Source of the DNA: Bacteroidales bacterium
Lineage (GTDB): Bacteria > Bacteroidota > Bacteroidia > Bacteroidales > JALTDM01
Reading direction: 5' to 3'
Assembly: GCA_026996635.1 (NCBI GenBank)
Contig: JALWKH010000131.1
Span: forward strand, 1-5,883
Length of the DNA: 5,883 nt
Part shown: one piece after another, positions 1 to 5,883 of the stretch
Numbering within the stretch: the stretch's first letter is position 1
How the letters are laid out: every line of letters starts with the position of its first letter
Program-made: the position numbers and the translations under genes
Notes under the pieces: model-generated
Told to the model about the DNA's origin: nothing
Database searches by the model: none
The model's input: only the letters and a program-made list of their open reading frames with translations

Positions 1-2
1 GT

Positions 3-47
3 CATTTGTTTGCGGGTATAGATTTTTTAAAACAATTAAAAAAATGA
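3..47 (+). CDS. Possible C-terminal tail of an upstream gene (partial, tentative)
   Basis: One plus-strand frame is open from the left edge to a TGA at 45-47 and reads HLFAGIDFLKQLKK, which looks like an ordinary amphipathic protein C-terminus. A second frame is open a little further, to a TAA at about 80-82, but its translation is rich in Phe, Ile and Lys and less protein-like. Only 14 residues are available, so no family can be named and the call may be chance. If real, the gene lies mostly outside the window and runs in the same direction as nfnA. No terminator hairpin follows it. Confidence 0.25.
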   Translation, partial: HLFAGIDFLKQLKK

Positions 48-160
48 TTGAAATCAGAATTTTTTTCATGAATACGGTATAAAATCGGGCATAAATTTAA
101 GGTTTTGTTCAAAAATATATCAAAATTTTTCAAAACATATAGTTTGAATTTAAAAAATAT

Positions 161-168
161 TATTTTTG
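161..168 (+). promoter_or_regulatory. Candidate Bacteroidota -7 promoter element upstream of nfnA
   Basis: TATTTTTG matches the Bacteroidota -7 consensus TAnnTTTG exactly and lies 45 bases before the nfnA start, which would give a leader of roughly 40 bases. A TTTG at 143-146 could be a -33 element, but the 14-base spacer is shorter than the usual 19 to 21, so only half the promoter is supported. The surrounding DNA is extremely AT-rich, so a chance match is possible. Confidence 0.4.
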
Positions 169-213
169 GACAGAATAAAACAGGAGAGATAAATAAATAA
201 AACATTAAAAGGT

Positions 214-1047
214 ATGAATAAAATAGTTAGAAAACAAATCCTTTCCGAAAATGTAGTCAGCATAGACGTAGAAGCTCCTGAAATTGCAAAGAGCCGTAAA
301 CCCGGTCATTTTGTGATAGTAAGGCCTGACGAAAAAGGGGAAAGGATACCGCTCACAATTTCGAGCGCAGATTTGGAAAGAGGTACAATAAATCTTATTA
401 TCCAAAGAGTAGGGGTAACTTCCGCAAAGATTTTTGCTAAAAATGAAGGAGATTATTTGCAGGATGTTGTGGGACCGCTCGGTAAAGCTACGGAAATCCA
501 CAAAGTAGGAACAGTACTTGCTGCAGGTGGTGGTGTTGGTATTGCTCCTTTGCTTCCTATTGTAGAAGGATTTAAAAAAGCGGGTAACAAAGTTATTACG
601 GTTCTTGCCGCCAGAACAAAAGAACTTCTTATCCTTGAAGATGAAATGAGAAAATTCTCCGATGAGGTGGTAATAATGACTGATGACGGTTCTTATGGTA
701 AAAAAGGACTTGTAACAGAGGGGATGGAAGAAGTAATAAATCGTGAAAAAATAGACGAAGCAGTGGTTATCGGTCCTGCCATTATGATGAAATTTGCTGC
801 TTTGACGACAAAAAAATACAACATAAAGACAATTGCCAGTCTTAATACAATTATGGTTGACGGTACAGGTATGTGTGGAGCATGCCGAGTGTCGGTAGGC
901 GGAAAAACAAGGTTTGTTTGTATAGACGGACCGGAATTCGATGCTCACGAAGTTGATTTTGACGAAATGCTTCTCAGACTTAATTCATTCAAAGAACAAG
1001 AAAGAGCTGCATACGAAAGATATTTGGCAAAAACAGGTGTAAAATAA
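214..1047 (+). CDS. nfnA: NfnA: small FAD/NAD-binding [2Fe-2S] subunit of NADH-dependent ferredoxin:NADP+ oxidoreductase
   Basis: This 277-residue cytoplasmic flavoprotein resembles the sulfide/dihydroorotate dehydrogenase-type ferredoxin reductase family. In NfnAB the small subunit holds FAD, binds NADH and carries a [2Fe-2S] cluster. Visible domains in order: an FAD-binding beta-barrel with the RIPLTIS flavin motif at residues 44-50; an NAD-binding fold with the glycine-rich stretch AAGGGVGIAPL at 103-113; and a C-terminal cluster site with Asp216, Cys221, Cys224 and Cys236 in the DGTGMCGACR context. Asp plus three Cys matches the unusual ligation known for Thermotoga NfnA. Length is normal for the family. 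ATG 214 is the first start after an in-frame TAA at 190-192; only a weak AAAAGG precedes it. The gene ends 16 bases before nfnB, so the two are almost certainly cotranscribed. An electron-transfer subunit of dihydroorotate dehydrogenase (PyrK) is the main alternative, made unlikely by the nfnB partner. Many databases would label it SudB or a ferredoxin-NADP reductase subunit alpha. Confidence 0.9.
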   Translation: MNKIVRKQILSENVVSIDVEAPEIAKSRKPGHFVIVRPDEKGERIPLTISSADLERGTINLIIQRVGVTSAKIFAKNEGDYLQDVVGPLGKATEIHKVGTVLAAGGGVGIAPLLPIVEGFKKAGNKVITVLAARTKELLILEDEMRKFSDEVVIMTDDGSYGKKGLVTEGMEEVINREKIDEAVVIGPAIMMKFAALTTKKYNIKTIASLNTIMVDGTGMCGACRVSVGGKTRFVCIDGPEFDAHEVDFDEMLLRLNSFKEQERAAYERYLAKTGVK

Positions 1048-1063
1048 TTTAAAAATTGAAGTT

Positions 1064-2569
1064 ATGGCTAAAAAAAGTCAATTTGAAGAAAATATATTGA
1101 AATATCTCCGCGAAGAAAGAAACGCCGAATGGAGAAAAGAACTCAGAAAACAACATAATGCAAAAGAAAGGCGTGAAATCCCCAGGGTAAAAATGCCCGA
1201 AGCCGACCCGGAAGAAAGAAGTCATTCATATATAGAAGTTAACAGGGGGTTGACACCTGAACAAGCAATGTTAGAAGCTCGCAGGTGTTTAGATTGCCCC
1301 GAACCTACTTGTATGATAGGTTGTCCTGTTAGTATTGAAATTCCGAAATTTGTTAAGCATATAGAAAAAGGTGACTTTTTGGGTGCTGCCCGTACTCTTA
1401 AAGAAACCAATACACTTCCTGCAATTTGCGGTCGTGTATGTCCTCAAGAAAAGCAATGTGAAAACAGCTGTTTCTACAACAGTGTGTTGCATGAACCACC
1501 TGTTGCAATCGGTTATCTTGAAAGATTTGCGGCTGACTATGAACGTGAATCAGGTCAAATGGCAGTTCCTGAAGTAAAAGAATCAAATGGCCGTAAAGTT
1601 GCAGTTATCGGTTCCGGTCCTGCAGGATTGGCTTGTGCTGCAGACTTGGCAAAATTCGGTTATGATGTAACTGTATTTGAAGCATTGCATGATTTGGGCG
1701 GTGTGCTCAAATACGGTATTCCGGAATTCCGTTTGCCTAACAAAGTGATAGATGCGGAAATTGATGTTTTGAAGAAAATGGGAATTAAGTTCCGTACAAA
1801 CTTTATTGTAGGTAAAACTGCGACTTTTGATGATTTGAGGGCAGACGGTTATGAAGCTTTCTTTGTAGGTAGCGGTGCGGGATTGCCGAGGTTTATGAAT
1901 ATACCGGGCGAAAACCTGATTGGAATTTATTCTTGTAACGAATATTTGACAAGGGTAAACTTGATGCATGCCCTTGATGAAGAATACGATACACCAATTC
2001 ACCTTGCAGAAAATGTAGCTGTAATCGGCGGTGGTAACACTGCTATGGATGCAGTTAGAACAGCCAGAAGATTAGGAGCTAAACGAGCAATGATTATTTA
2101 CAGAAGGTCTGAAGCTGAAATGCCTGCCCGTATCGAAGAAATAAAGCACGCTAAGGAAGAAGGTGTAGAATTTATTATGCTCACGAATCCGGTAGAATAC
2201 GAAGGTGACGAAAACGGAAGAGTAAAAAGAGTGAAAGTTATTAAGATGGAACTCAGTGAACCTGATGAATCAGGCAGAAGAAGACCTGTGCCGATTCCGG
2301 GTAGTGAATATTATATCGATACAGACCTTGTAGTGGTAAGTGTAGGTGTATCTCCTAATCCGCTTATTCCTGCATCTCTCAAAGACTTGAAAGTATCAAG
2401 ATGGGGAACTATTGAAGTAAATTGGGATAACATGCAAACTTCAGTAGAAGATATTTTTGCAGGTGGTGATATTGCAAGAGGCGGATCTACAGTTATCTTG
2501 GCAATGGGTGACGGAAGACGTGCCGCAAAAGGTATTCACGAATACTTGACTGCAAAAGTAAAAGCATAA
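1064..2569 (+). CDS. nfnB: NfnB: large GltD-like subunit of NADH-dependent ferredoxin:NADP+ oxidoreductase
   Basis: This 501-residue protein belongs to the glutamate synthase small-subunit-like (GltD/NfnB) flavoproteins. With NfnA it is expected to couple NADP+ reduction to oxidation of ferredoxin and NADH, reversibly, by flavin-based bifurcation at its FAD. In order: a highly charged N-terminal extension (about 1-45); a Cys-rich region for two [4Fe-4S] clusters (Cys75, 78, 83, 87 and Cys122, 126, 132, 136); an FAD-binding Rossmann motif GSGPAGLACA at 183-192; the LGGVLKYGIPEFRLP flavin-disulfide-reductase-like segment at 211-225; an NADPH site GGGNTAMDAVRTARR at 322-336, whose Arg pair suits the 2'-phosphate; and the C-terminal FAD contact IFAGGDIARGGSTVILAMG at 464-482. 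It is often annotated gltA or gltD, but no large glutamate synthase subunit is nearby, and the nfnA neighbour 16 bases upstream argues for NfnAB. ATG 1064 has no strong Shine-Dalgarno. The N-terminal extension makes it somewhat longer than typical 460-470-residue homologues. Confidence 0.9.
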   Translation: MAKKSQFEENILKYLREERNAEWRKELRKQHNAKERREIPRVKMPEADPEERSHSYIEVNRGLTPEQAMLEARRCLDCPEPTCMIGCPVSIEIPKFVKHIEKGDFLGAARTLKETNTLPAICGRVCPQEKQCENSCFYNSVLHEPPVAIGYLERFAADYERESGQMAVPEVKESNGRKVAVIGSGPAGLACAADLAKFGYDVTVFEALHDLGGVLKYGIPEFRLPNKVIDAEIDVLKKMGIKFRTNFIVGKTATFDDLRADGYEAFFVGSGAGLPRFMNIPGENLIGIYSCNEYLTRVNLMHALDEEYDTPIHLAENVAVIGGGNTAMDAVRTARRLGAKRAMIIYRRSEAEMPARIEEIKHAKEEGVEFIMLTNPVEYEGDENGRVKRVKVIKMELSEPDESGRRRPVPIPGSEYYIDTDLVVVSVGVSPNPLIPASLKDLKVSRWGTIEVNWDNMQTSVEDIFAGGDIARGGSTVILAMGDGRRAAKGIHEYLTAKVKA

Positions 2570-2593
2570 TTTGATAGCTATTTTTTATAGTTG

Positions 2594-2626
2594 AAGCCGT
2601 CCAATTTGGGCGGCTTTTTTATTTTT
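2594..2626 (+). terminator. Rho-independent terminator of the nfnAB operon
   Basis: AAGCCGTCC (2594-2602) pairs with GGGCGGCTT (2608-2616) to give a 9-bp stem with one G-U pair and a 5-base AATTT loop. It is followed by a T-rich run to 2626, interrupted by one A. It begins 24 bases after the nfnB stop, as expected for the end of the operon. Confidence 0.88.
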
Positions 2627-2627
2627 G
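2620..2627 (+). promoter_or_regulatory. Candidate Bacteroidota -7 promoter element for the sixA-like gene
   Basis: TATTTTTG matches TAnnTTTG exactly, and its T residues are shared with the T-tract of the preceding terminator. The start codon lies only 16 bases downstream, so the leader would be about 10 bases and no Shine-Dalgarno is present. No TTG sits at the ideal -33 distance; the nearest are TTTG at 2605-2608 (too close) and TTG at 2591-2593 (26-base spacer). The octamer is identical to the one upstream of nfnA. Confidence 0.42.
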
Positions 2628-2643
2628 CACAAAATATTTTTCA

Positions 2644-3126
2644 ATGAAAACAGCAGTTTTTCTAAGACATTCGCTGGCAGAAAATAAAAAGTCGGGGCAA
2701 AGTGACTTTGAAAGAAAATTGACCCTGGAAGGTGAAACTTTGGCAAACGAAATGGCAATAAAACTGAAAAGAGAAATAAATCAATTTGATTTAGCAATAA
2801 TAAGCCCTGCCGAAAGAACTAAACGAACTGCAGAGATTTTTTTAAAAGAAGTTAATGCAAAGAAAACAATTTTCTATGAAAATCTTTATTACGGAATGGG
2901 GTTGGGAGACTTTGAGAGGTTGTTTTTCGAGTTGGATGATGAGGTTGAAGAAGTGTTGATTGTCGGGCATAATCCTTTTATAACCCAAATTGCAATGTAT
3001 TTTACGGATAAATACGATTTATTTTTGCATCCTGCTTCTTTTGTATTTGTTAAATTTAATATTGACAAATGGATTGATGTTGCCAAAACAAAAGTGGCGG
3101 ATTATAAAATTTTTCTTTCGGTATAA
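2644..3126 (+). CDS. SixA-like histidine phosphatase (phosphoglycerate-mutase fold)
   Basis: This 160-residue protein fits the short SixA branch of the histidine phosphatase superfamily, which uses a catalytic His to hydrolyse phosphate esters or, in E. coli SixA, phosphohistidine on signalling or PTS proteins. Visible features: the N-terminal catalytic motif LRHSLAE with Arg8 and His9; the family-typical SDFERKLTLEGE segment at 20-31; Arg58 within SPAERTKRTAE (54-64), the second phosphate-pocket Arg; an acidic ENLYYG segment near residue 79; and the second catalytic His109 in VGHNP. There is no signal peptide, so it should be cytoplasmic. Ser10 replaces the usual Gly or Ala after RH. It stands alone behind the nfnAB terminator and runs tail to tail into the phosphatase gene on the other strand with 3 bases between stops. 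The substrate cannot be told from sequence, so I do not assign the sixA symbol. Confidence 0.85.
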   Translation: MKTAVFLRHSLAENKKSGQSDFERKLTLEGETLANEMAIKLKREINQFDLAIISPAERTKRTAEIFLKEVNAKKTIFYENLYYGMGLGDFERLFFELDDEVEEVLIVGHNPFITQIAMYFTDKYDLFLHPASFVFVKFNIDKWIDVAKTKVADYKIFLSV

Positions 3127-3129
3127 TTT

Positions 3130-4833
3130 TTATGACAGTTTAACTCCAAGTACTGTAATATCGTCTAATTGTTTATAGCCTTTCATCCAATTTTTCAGTT
3201 CTGTTTCTAAAATCTCAAGTTGTATATCCATATTTTTATCCGAAATCTCAAGGATGAGTTTTTTGAAACGTTTTTTCATAAATTTCTCGCCTTTTTCTCC
3301 GCCGAATTGGTCTATGTATCCGTCAGAGAACATATAAATTAGTGTGCCGGGCTGAAACTTATGTTCCAAATCTTTGAAAGGTAAATCCTTTCTGTAATTC
3401 CCTATTGGTGCGTGAGTTGCTTTCAATGTGGTAAGTTGACCTTTTTCAACTATGTACAACGGATTATTAGCTCCTGCAAAGATTAATTCGTTTTTGTTTT
3501 TATTTATCCTCGCTAGTGCCATATCCATACCGTCATTTCTTCCTTTCAGGGTCTTTTTAATTTGGGTGCGTAATTCTTCCAAAATTTGTGCGGGAGTAAG
3601 TATTCTATCGGAACCAGCTATAATATTTGTCAGAAATGCTATTCCAAGCATACTCATAAATGCTCCCGGAACACCGTGTCCCGTACAGTCGGCAACAAGT
3701 AAATATGTGTAATCACCTTTTTGTGTTATCCAATAGAAGTCACCACTTACAATATCTTTGGGCTTGTACAAAACAAAATATTCATTGAAAATAGCATTGA
3801 ATTGATCTTTTTTAGGTAAAAGTGCTTCTTGGATTCTTTTAGCATATGAAATGCTGTCTCTGATTTTTTTGTGCTGCTCTTTAATTAATAAGTTATTTCT
3901 TTTTATGATTGTATTCGTCCGTTTTAATCTGAATAGTAGATAAGTTACAAAAATTGAGAATACTACGAAAACAACAATTATGATTGATATGAACATTATT
4001 TTACGCTTCTGCTCCCTTATCTCTGCTTCTTTTCGTTTTGTTTCGGCTTCTTTAAGTTCCAATTCTTTTTCTTGAAGATCTCTTTGTAATTGAAGTCTTT
4101 TTATTTGTTCGTTTTTTAGCAGGTTTTCTTCTTCCAACAGTTGTTTTTCCTGAACTGTTTTTGTCAGTTTCTCACTGGTTTTTTGTAGTGCTTCTTCTTT
4201 TTTCTTTTTTTCTATGATAACTTTTTTTAGTTTCTCTTTCAATAGGGTTAATTCGTCTCCTGAAGTCAATTGGTCTGTTGATGAAATGTTATAAAACTTA
4301 TCTCTTATCTTGAAATATTTTTTCGTGTATGCAAGTGATTTTCTGAACATTCCCAAGTGTTCGTAAGTTTTGGCAAGAGCATTGTAAATTTGCATTATAA
4401 TCTGCTTATCATTTGCTTCGTCTGTATAATTCAAACTTTTTTCATAGTAAGATAATGCTTTTCGGTAATTCTTTTGCCTGTATAAAATTGTTCCAAGGTT
4501 GTAATAAATTCTGACAAGGTCTTTTTTCGAAAGTTTTTTTTCAGTTATTTTAAGCTCTTTGTTATAATACTTAATAGCTTTTCTAAAGTTATTTTTATAA
4601 TAATAGGCATCTCCCATTATGTGGTAAAATTCTGCACATAATTTTTCCGGATATTTCCCTTTTTTTACATTTTTTTCGTATGGAGATAATATTTGAAATA
4701 CCGAATCGGGGTGGGACATTGTAAATTCTCTAGCCTTGTTTAATGCTTTTTCAAAACCTGTATCTTGACCTATAATATTACTTGCTGATAATGAAAAGAA
4801 TGCAAGAATGAAAATATATATAAATTTTTTCAT
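3130..4833 (-). CDS. Membrane-anchored TPR / SpoIIE-type PP2C serine/threonine phosphatase
   Basis: This complete 567-residue protein begins with a signal peptide or N-terminal anchor (1-22, no lipobox Cys). Three TPR repeats follow (about 69-97, 109-137, 149-177), then a long Lys/Glu-rich coiled coil (about 195-278), a single membrane span (279-301), a signalling linker SISYAKRIQEALLP (327-340), and a SpoIIE/PP2C catalytic domain to the C-terminus. Metal-binding acids are in place: Asp360 and Asp365 (KPKDIVSGDFYW), Asp382 (ADCTGHGVPGA), Asp434 and Asp437 (DGMDMAL), Asp504 (FSDGYIDQFGG) and Asp557-558 (LDDITV), so it should be active. The likely topology puts the TPRs outside the cytoplasm and the phosphatase inside. 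In Bacteroidota this architecture parallels TPR histidine kinases; known SpoIIE/RsbU enzymes dephosphorylate anti-anti-sigma (STAS) proteins, but no such partner is encoded here. The start at 4833 gives a complete signal peptide. A near-match -7 element (TATTTTTA, 4856-4863) lies upstream. The gene follows a related phosphatase gene by 132 bases on the same strand. Confidence 0.9.
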   Translation of the reverse strand: MKKFIYIFILAFFSLSASNIIGQDTGFEKALNKAREFTMSHPDSVFQILSPYEKNVKKGKYPEKLCAEFYHIMGDAYYYKNNFRKAIKYYNKELKITEKKLSKKDLVRIYYNLGTILYRQKNYRKALSYYEKSLNYTDEANDKQIIMQIYNALAKTYEHLGMFRKSLAYTKKYFKIRDKFYNISSTDQLTSGDELTLLKEKLKKVIIEKKKKEEALQKTSEKLTKTVQEKQLLEEENLLKNEQIKRLQLQRDLQEKELELKEAETKRKEAEIREQKRKIMFISIIIVVFVVFSIFVTYLLFRLKRTNTIIKRNNLLIKEQHKKIRDSISYAKRIQEALLPKKDQFNAIFNEYFVLYKPKDIVSGDFYWITQKGDYTYLLVADCTGHGVPGAFMSMLGIAFLTNIIAGSDRILTPAQILEELRTQIKKTLKGRNDGMDMALARINKNKNELIFAGANNPLYIVEKGQLTTLKATHAPIGNYRKDLPFKDLEHKFQPGTLIYMFSDGYIDQFGGEKGEKFMKKRFKKLILEISDKNMDIQLEILETELKNWMKGYKQLDDITVLGVKLS

Positions 4834-4965
4834 AGATTGTTGTGTTTTCGTTTCATAAAAATAACAATTTTCTTTTTTTTAATGATAGAGTTTTCGCATA
4901 AAAAAAGATTATTCATGTTTAGAATTTGATGAAATGTTGTTGTGGATTTAGTAAGTGGTTTTGAA
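4834..4965 (-). other. Spacer between the two SpoIIE phosphatase genes
   Basis: This 132-base AT-rich gap separates the stop of the right-hand phosphatase gene from the start of the TPR phosphatase gene. I see no GC-rich hairpin followed by a T-tract on the minus strand, so read-through from the upstream gene is plausible. The only promoter-like sequence is TATTTTTA at 4856-4863 (7 of 8 to TAnnTTTG), with no convincing -33 partner. Whether the pair is one operon or two units cannot be decided from sequence. Confidence 0.5.
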
Positions 4966-5883
4966 TCAGATTTTTATCCCAAGAACAGTTACATCATCAA
5001 TTTGTTCTTTGTTGCCCTTCCACTCTTCAAATGTTGTGTCAAGAATTTCTTTTTGCTTGTTCAATGGATATGATGATATTTTCAGCAATAATTTTTTGAA
5101 TCTACCATACTTAAATTTTTTATCGTCTGGACCGCCAAATTGATCTGCAAAACCATCCGAAAACATATATATAAGGTCGCCTTCTTTTACTTGTATCTCG
5201 TGCATTGTAAAATTTTTCATGTTTTCGTATATGGCAATCGGCATTTTATCAGGTTTTATTTCATAAAGTTTTGTTTTTCCGTATTCGGCTATTTTTATTC
5301 TTTTGTTATTGCTTGTGGGTTTGATGTTTAACTCCTGATTTGTAATTATATAGAGAGGATTATTTGCACCTGAAAATTGTATTGTTTTGCTTTCATGGTT
5401 AACGGAAATAAGAGCCATATCCATTCCGTCTTTTTGTTCGCCGGGAACTCCTTTTTGTTTTAATATTTTAATAACTTCTTTCCTGAGTCTTCTTAATATT
5501 ACGGCAGGGTGTGTTATATATTCTTTTTCAACAATTTCGCGTAATAAACTAATACCCAGCATACTCATAAAAGCCCCCGGAACCCCATGTCCGGTGCAAT
5601 CGGCAACCGTAACAATAGTATGCCCTTCAATATGTGTCCACCAATAGAAATCACCGCTTACCTTGTCTTTGGGCTTGAAAAATACAAAGTGTTCGGAAAA
5701 ATAATTGTTCAGAATTTTACCTTCCTGTAAGATGGATTGTTGTAAACGTGTTGCATAATCAATGCTTTTAGAAAGTTCGTTATGTATTATTTCGATAATT
5801 TCTTTTTGTTTAGCTAAGCTGTCTCTTTGTTTTTTTATTTCGTCCCTTTGAGATTTTATTTCTTCGTTTTGTTGGTTTAAGTT
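4966..5883 (-). CDS. SpoIIE-type PP2C serine/threonine phosphatase, C-terminal part (gene runs off the right edge)
   Basis: The frame stays open from the TGA at 4966-4968 to the right edge, giving 305 visible residues; the ATG at 5566-5568 lies inside the catalytic domain and is not the start. Counting from the edge, residues 1-40 are a Gln/Lys/Glu-rich coiled coil, 41-55 a linker (IDYATRLQQSILQEG) like that of the neighbouring phosphatase, and the rest a SpoIIE/PP2C domain. Metal-binding motifs are intact: KPKDKVSGDFYW (71-81), ADCTGHGVPGA (94-104), DGMDMAL, FSDGFADQFGG and IDDVTV. It is clearly paralogous to the next gene downstream but well diverged, with about 19 extra residues between NNPLYI and the DKMPIAIY segment. 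The missing N-terminus probably holds a sensor region, by analogy TPRs or a membrane span, but that is not visible. Predicted role: cytoplasmic dephosphorylation of a Ser/Thr-phosphorylated partner, identity unknown. Confidence 0.88.
   Translation of the reverse strand, partial: NLNQQNEEIKSQRDEIKKQRDSLAKQKEIIEIIHNELSKSIDYATRLQQSILQEGKILNNYFSEHFVFFKPKDKVSGDFYWWTHIEGHTIVTVADCTGHGVPGAFMSMLGISLLREIVEKEYITHPAVILRRLRKEVIKILKQKGVPGEQKDGMDMALISVNHESKTIQFSGANNPLYIITNQELNIKPTSNNKRIKIAEYGKTKLYEIKPDKMPIAIYENMKNFTMHEIQVKEGDLIYMFSDGFADQFGGPDDKKFKYGRFKKLLLKISSYPLNKQKEILDTTFEEWKGNKEQIDDVTVLGIKI

Noticed and set aside
100..135. TTTTGTTCAAAA and nearby CAAAATTTTTCAAAA as an operator or hairpin
   Set aside because: These are short, A/T-only matches in extremely AT-rich DNA. 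The palindrome is imperfect and no second copy or known binding site supports it.
2..205. A 67-codon minus-strand open frame at the left edge
   Set aside because: The translation is low-complexity Phe/Leu/Lys/Ile-rich sequence from very AT-rich DNA, with no domain and no clear start signal; it also covers the candidate nfnA promoter.
205..948. A 247-codon open frame on the minus strand opposite nfnA
   Set aside because: It is the antisense shadow of a well-supported flavoprotein gene. Its translation is rich in Phe, Tyr, Cys, His and Ser with no recognisable domain, as expected from the reverse of an AT-rich coding sequence.
1583..2002. A 139-codon minus-strand open frame inside nfnB
   Set aside because: It lies wholly antisense to the conserved FAD and NADPH domains of NfnB and shows no protein family features.
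3651..3710. Possible recent gene duplication or recombination repeat shared with 5561-5620
   Set aside because: The similarity follows the conserved ADCTGHGVPGAFMSMLGI protein motif, and the DNA has many differences at third codon positions, so it reflects old paralogy and not a recent DNA repeat.
4966..5568. Reading the right-hand phosphatase as a complete 200-residue protein starting at 5568
   Set aside because: That Met is in the conserved PGAFMSM motif in the middle of the catalytic domain. The frame stays open upstream to 5883 with essential motifs (VSGDFYW, ADCTGHG), so the gene is longer and cut by the window edge.

Overview
The window (about 5.9 kb, AT-rich) looks like chromosomal DNA from a Bacteroidota (Bacteroidetes) bacterium, probably an anaerobic or fermentative lineage. 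Three things support this. The SpoIIE-type phosphatases have the TPR / coiled-coil / SISYAKRIQEALLP-linker form common in that phylum. Two promoter-like TATTTTTG octamers match the phylum's -7 element (TAnnTTTG). Shine-Dalgarno sequences are weak or absent. The phylum is inferred with fair confidence; genus and species cannot be read from this sequence.

Layout, left to right. Positions 1-213 are very AT-rich; they may hold the last few codons of an upstream gene and then a candidate promoter. Positions 214-2569 carry a two-gene plus-strand operon, nfnA-nfnB, encoding the two subunits of an NADH-dependent reduced ferredoxin:NADP+ oxidoreductase (electron-bifurcating transhydrogenase). A clear intrinsic terminator follows, and its T-tract runs into a candidate promoter for the next gene. 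Positions 2644-3126 encode a small SixA-like histidine phosphatase on the plus strand. It meets, tail to tail and with only 3 bases between stop codons, a minus-strand gene (3130-4833) for a membrane-anchored TPR/SpoIIE (PP2C-type) serine/threonine phosphatase. Upstream of that gene on the minus strand lies a second, diverged SpoIIE phosphatase (4966-5883). It is cut by the right window edge, so its N-terminal part is not visible.

How the genes relate. NfnAB balances NADH, NADPH and ferredoxin pools in the cytoplasm. The two SpoIIE phosphatases are probably signal outputs of partner-switching or related pathways, one of them with a predicted extracytoplasmic TPR sensor region; no anti-sigma factor, anti-anti-sigma factor or kinase partner is visible here. 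Nothing links the redox operon functionally to the phosphatase block, and the terminator at 2594-2626 separates them. There are no RNA genes, mobile elements, CRISPR arrays or clear long repeats. I found no convincing evidence of a wholly new system; the most interesting items are the tandem diverged phosphatases and the compact regulatory junctions.
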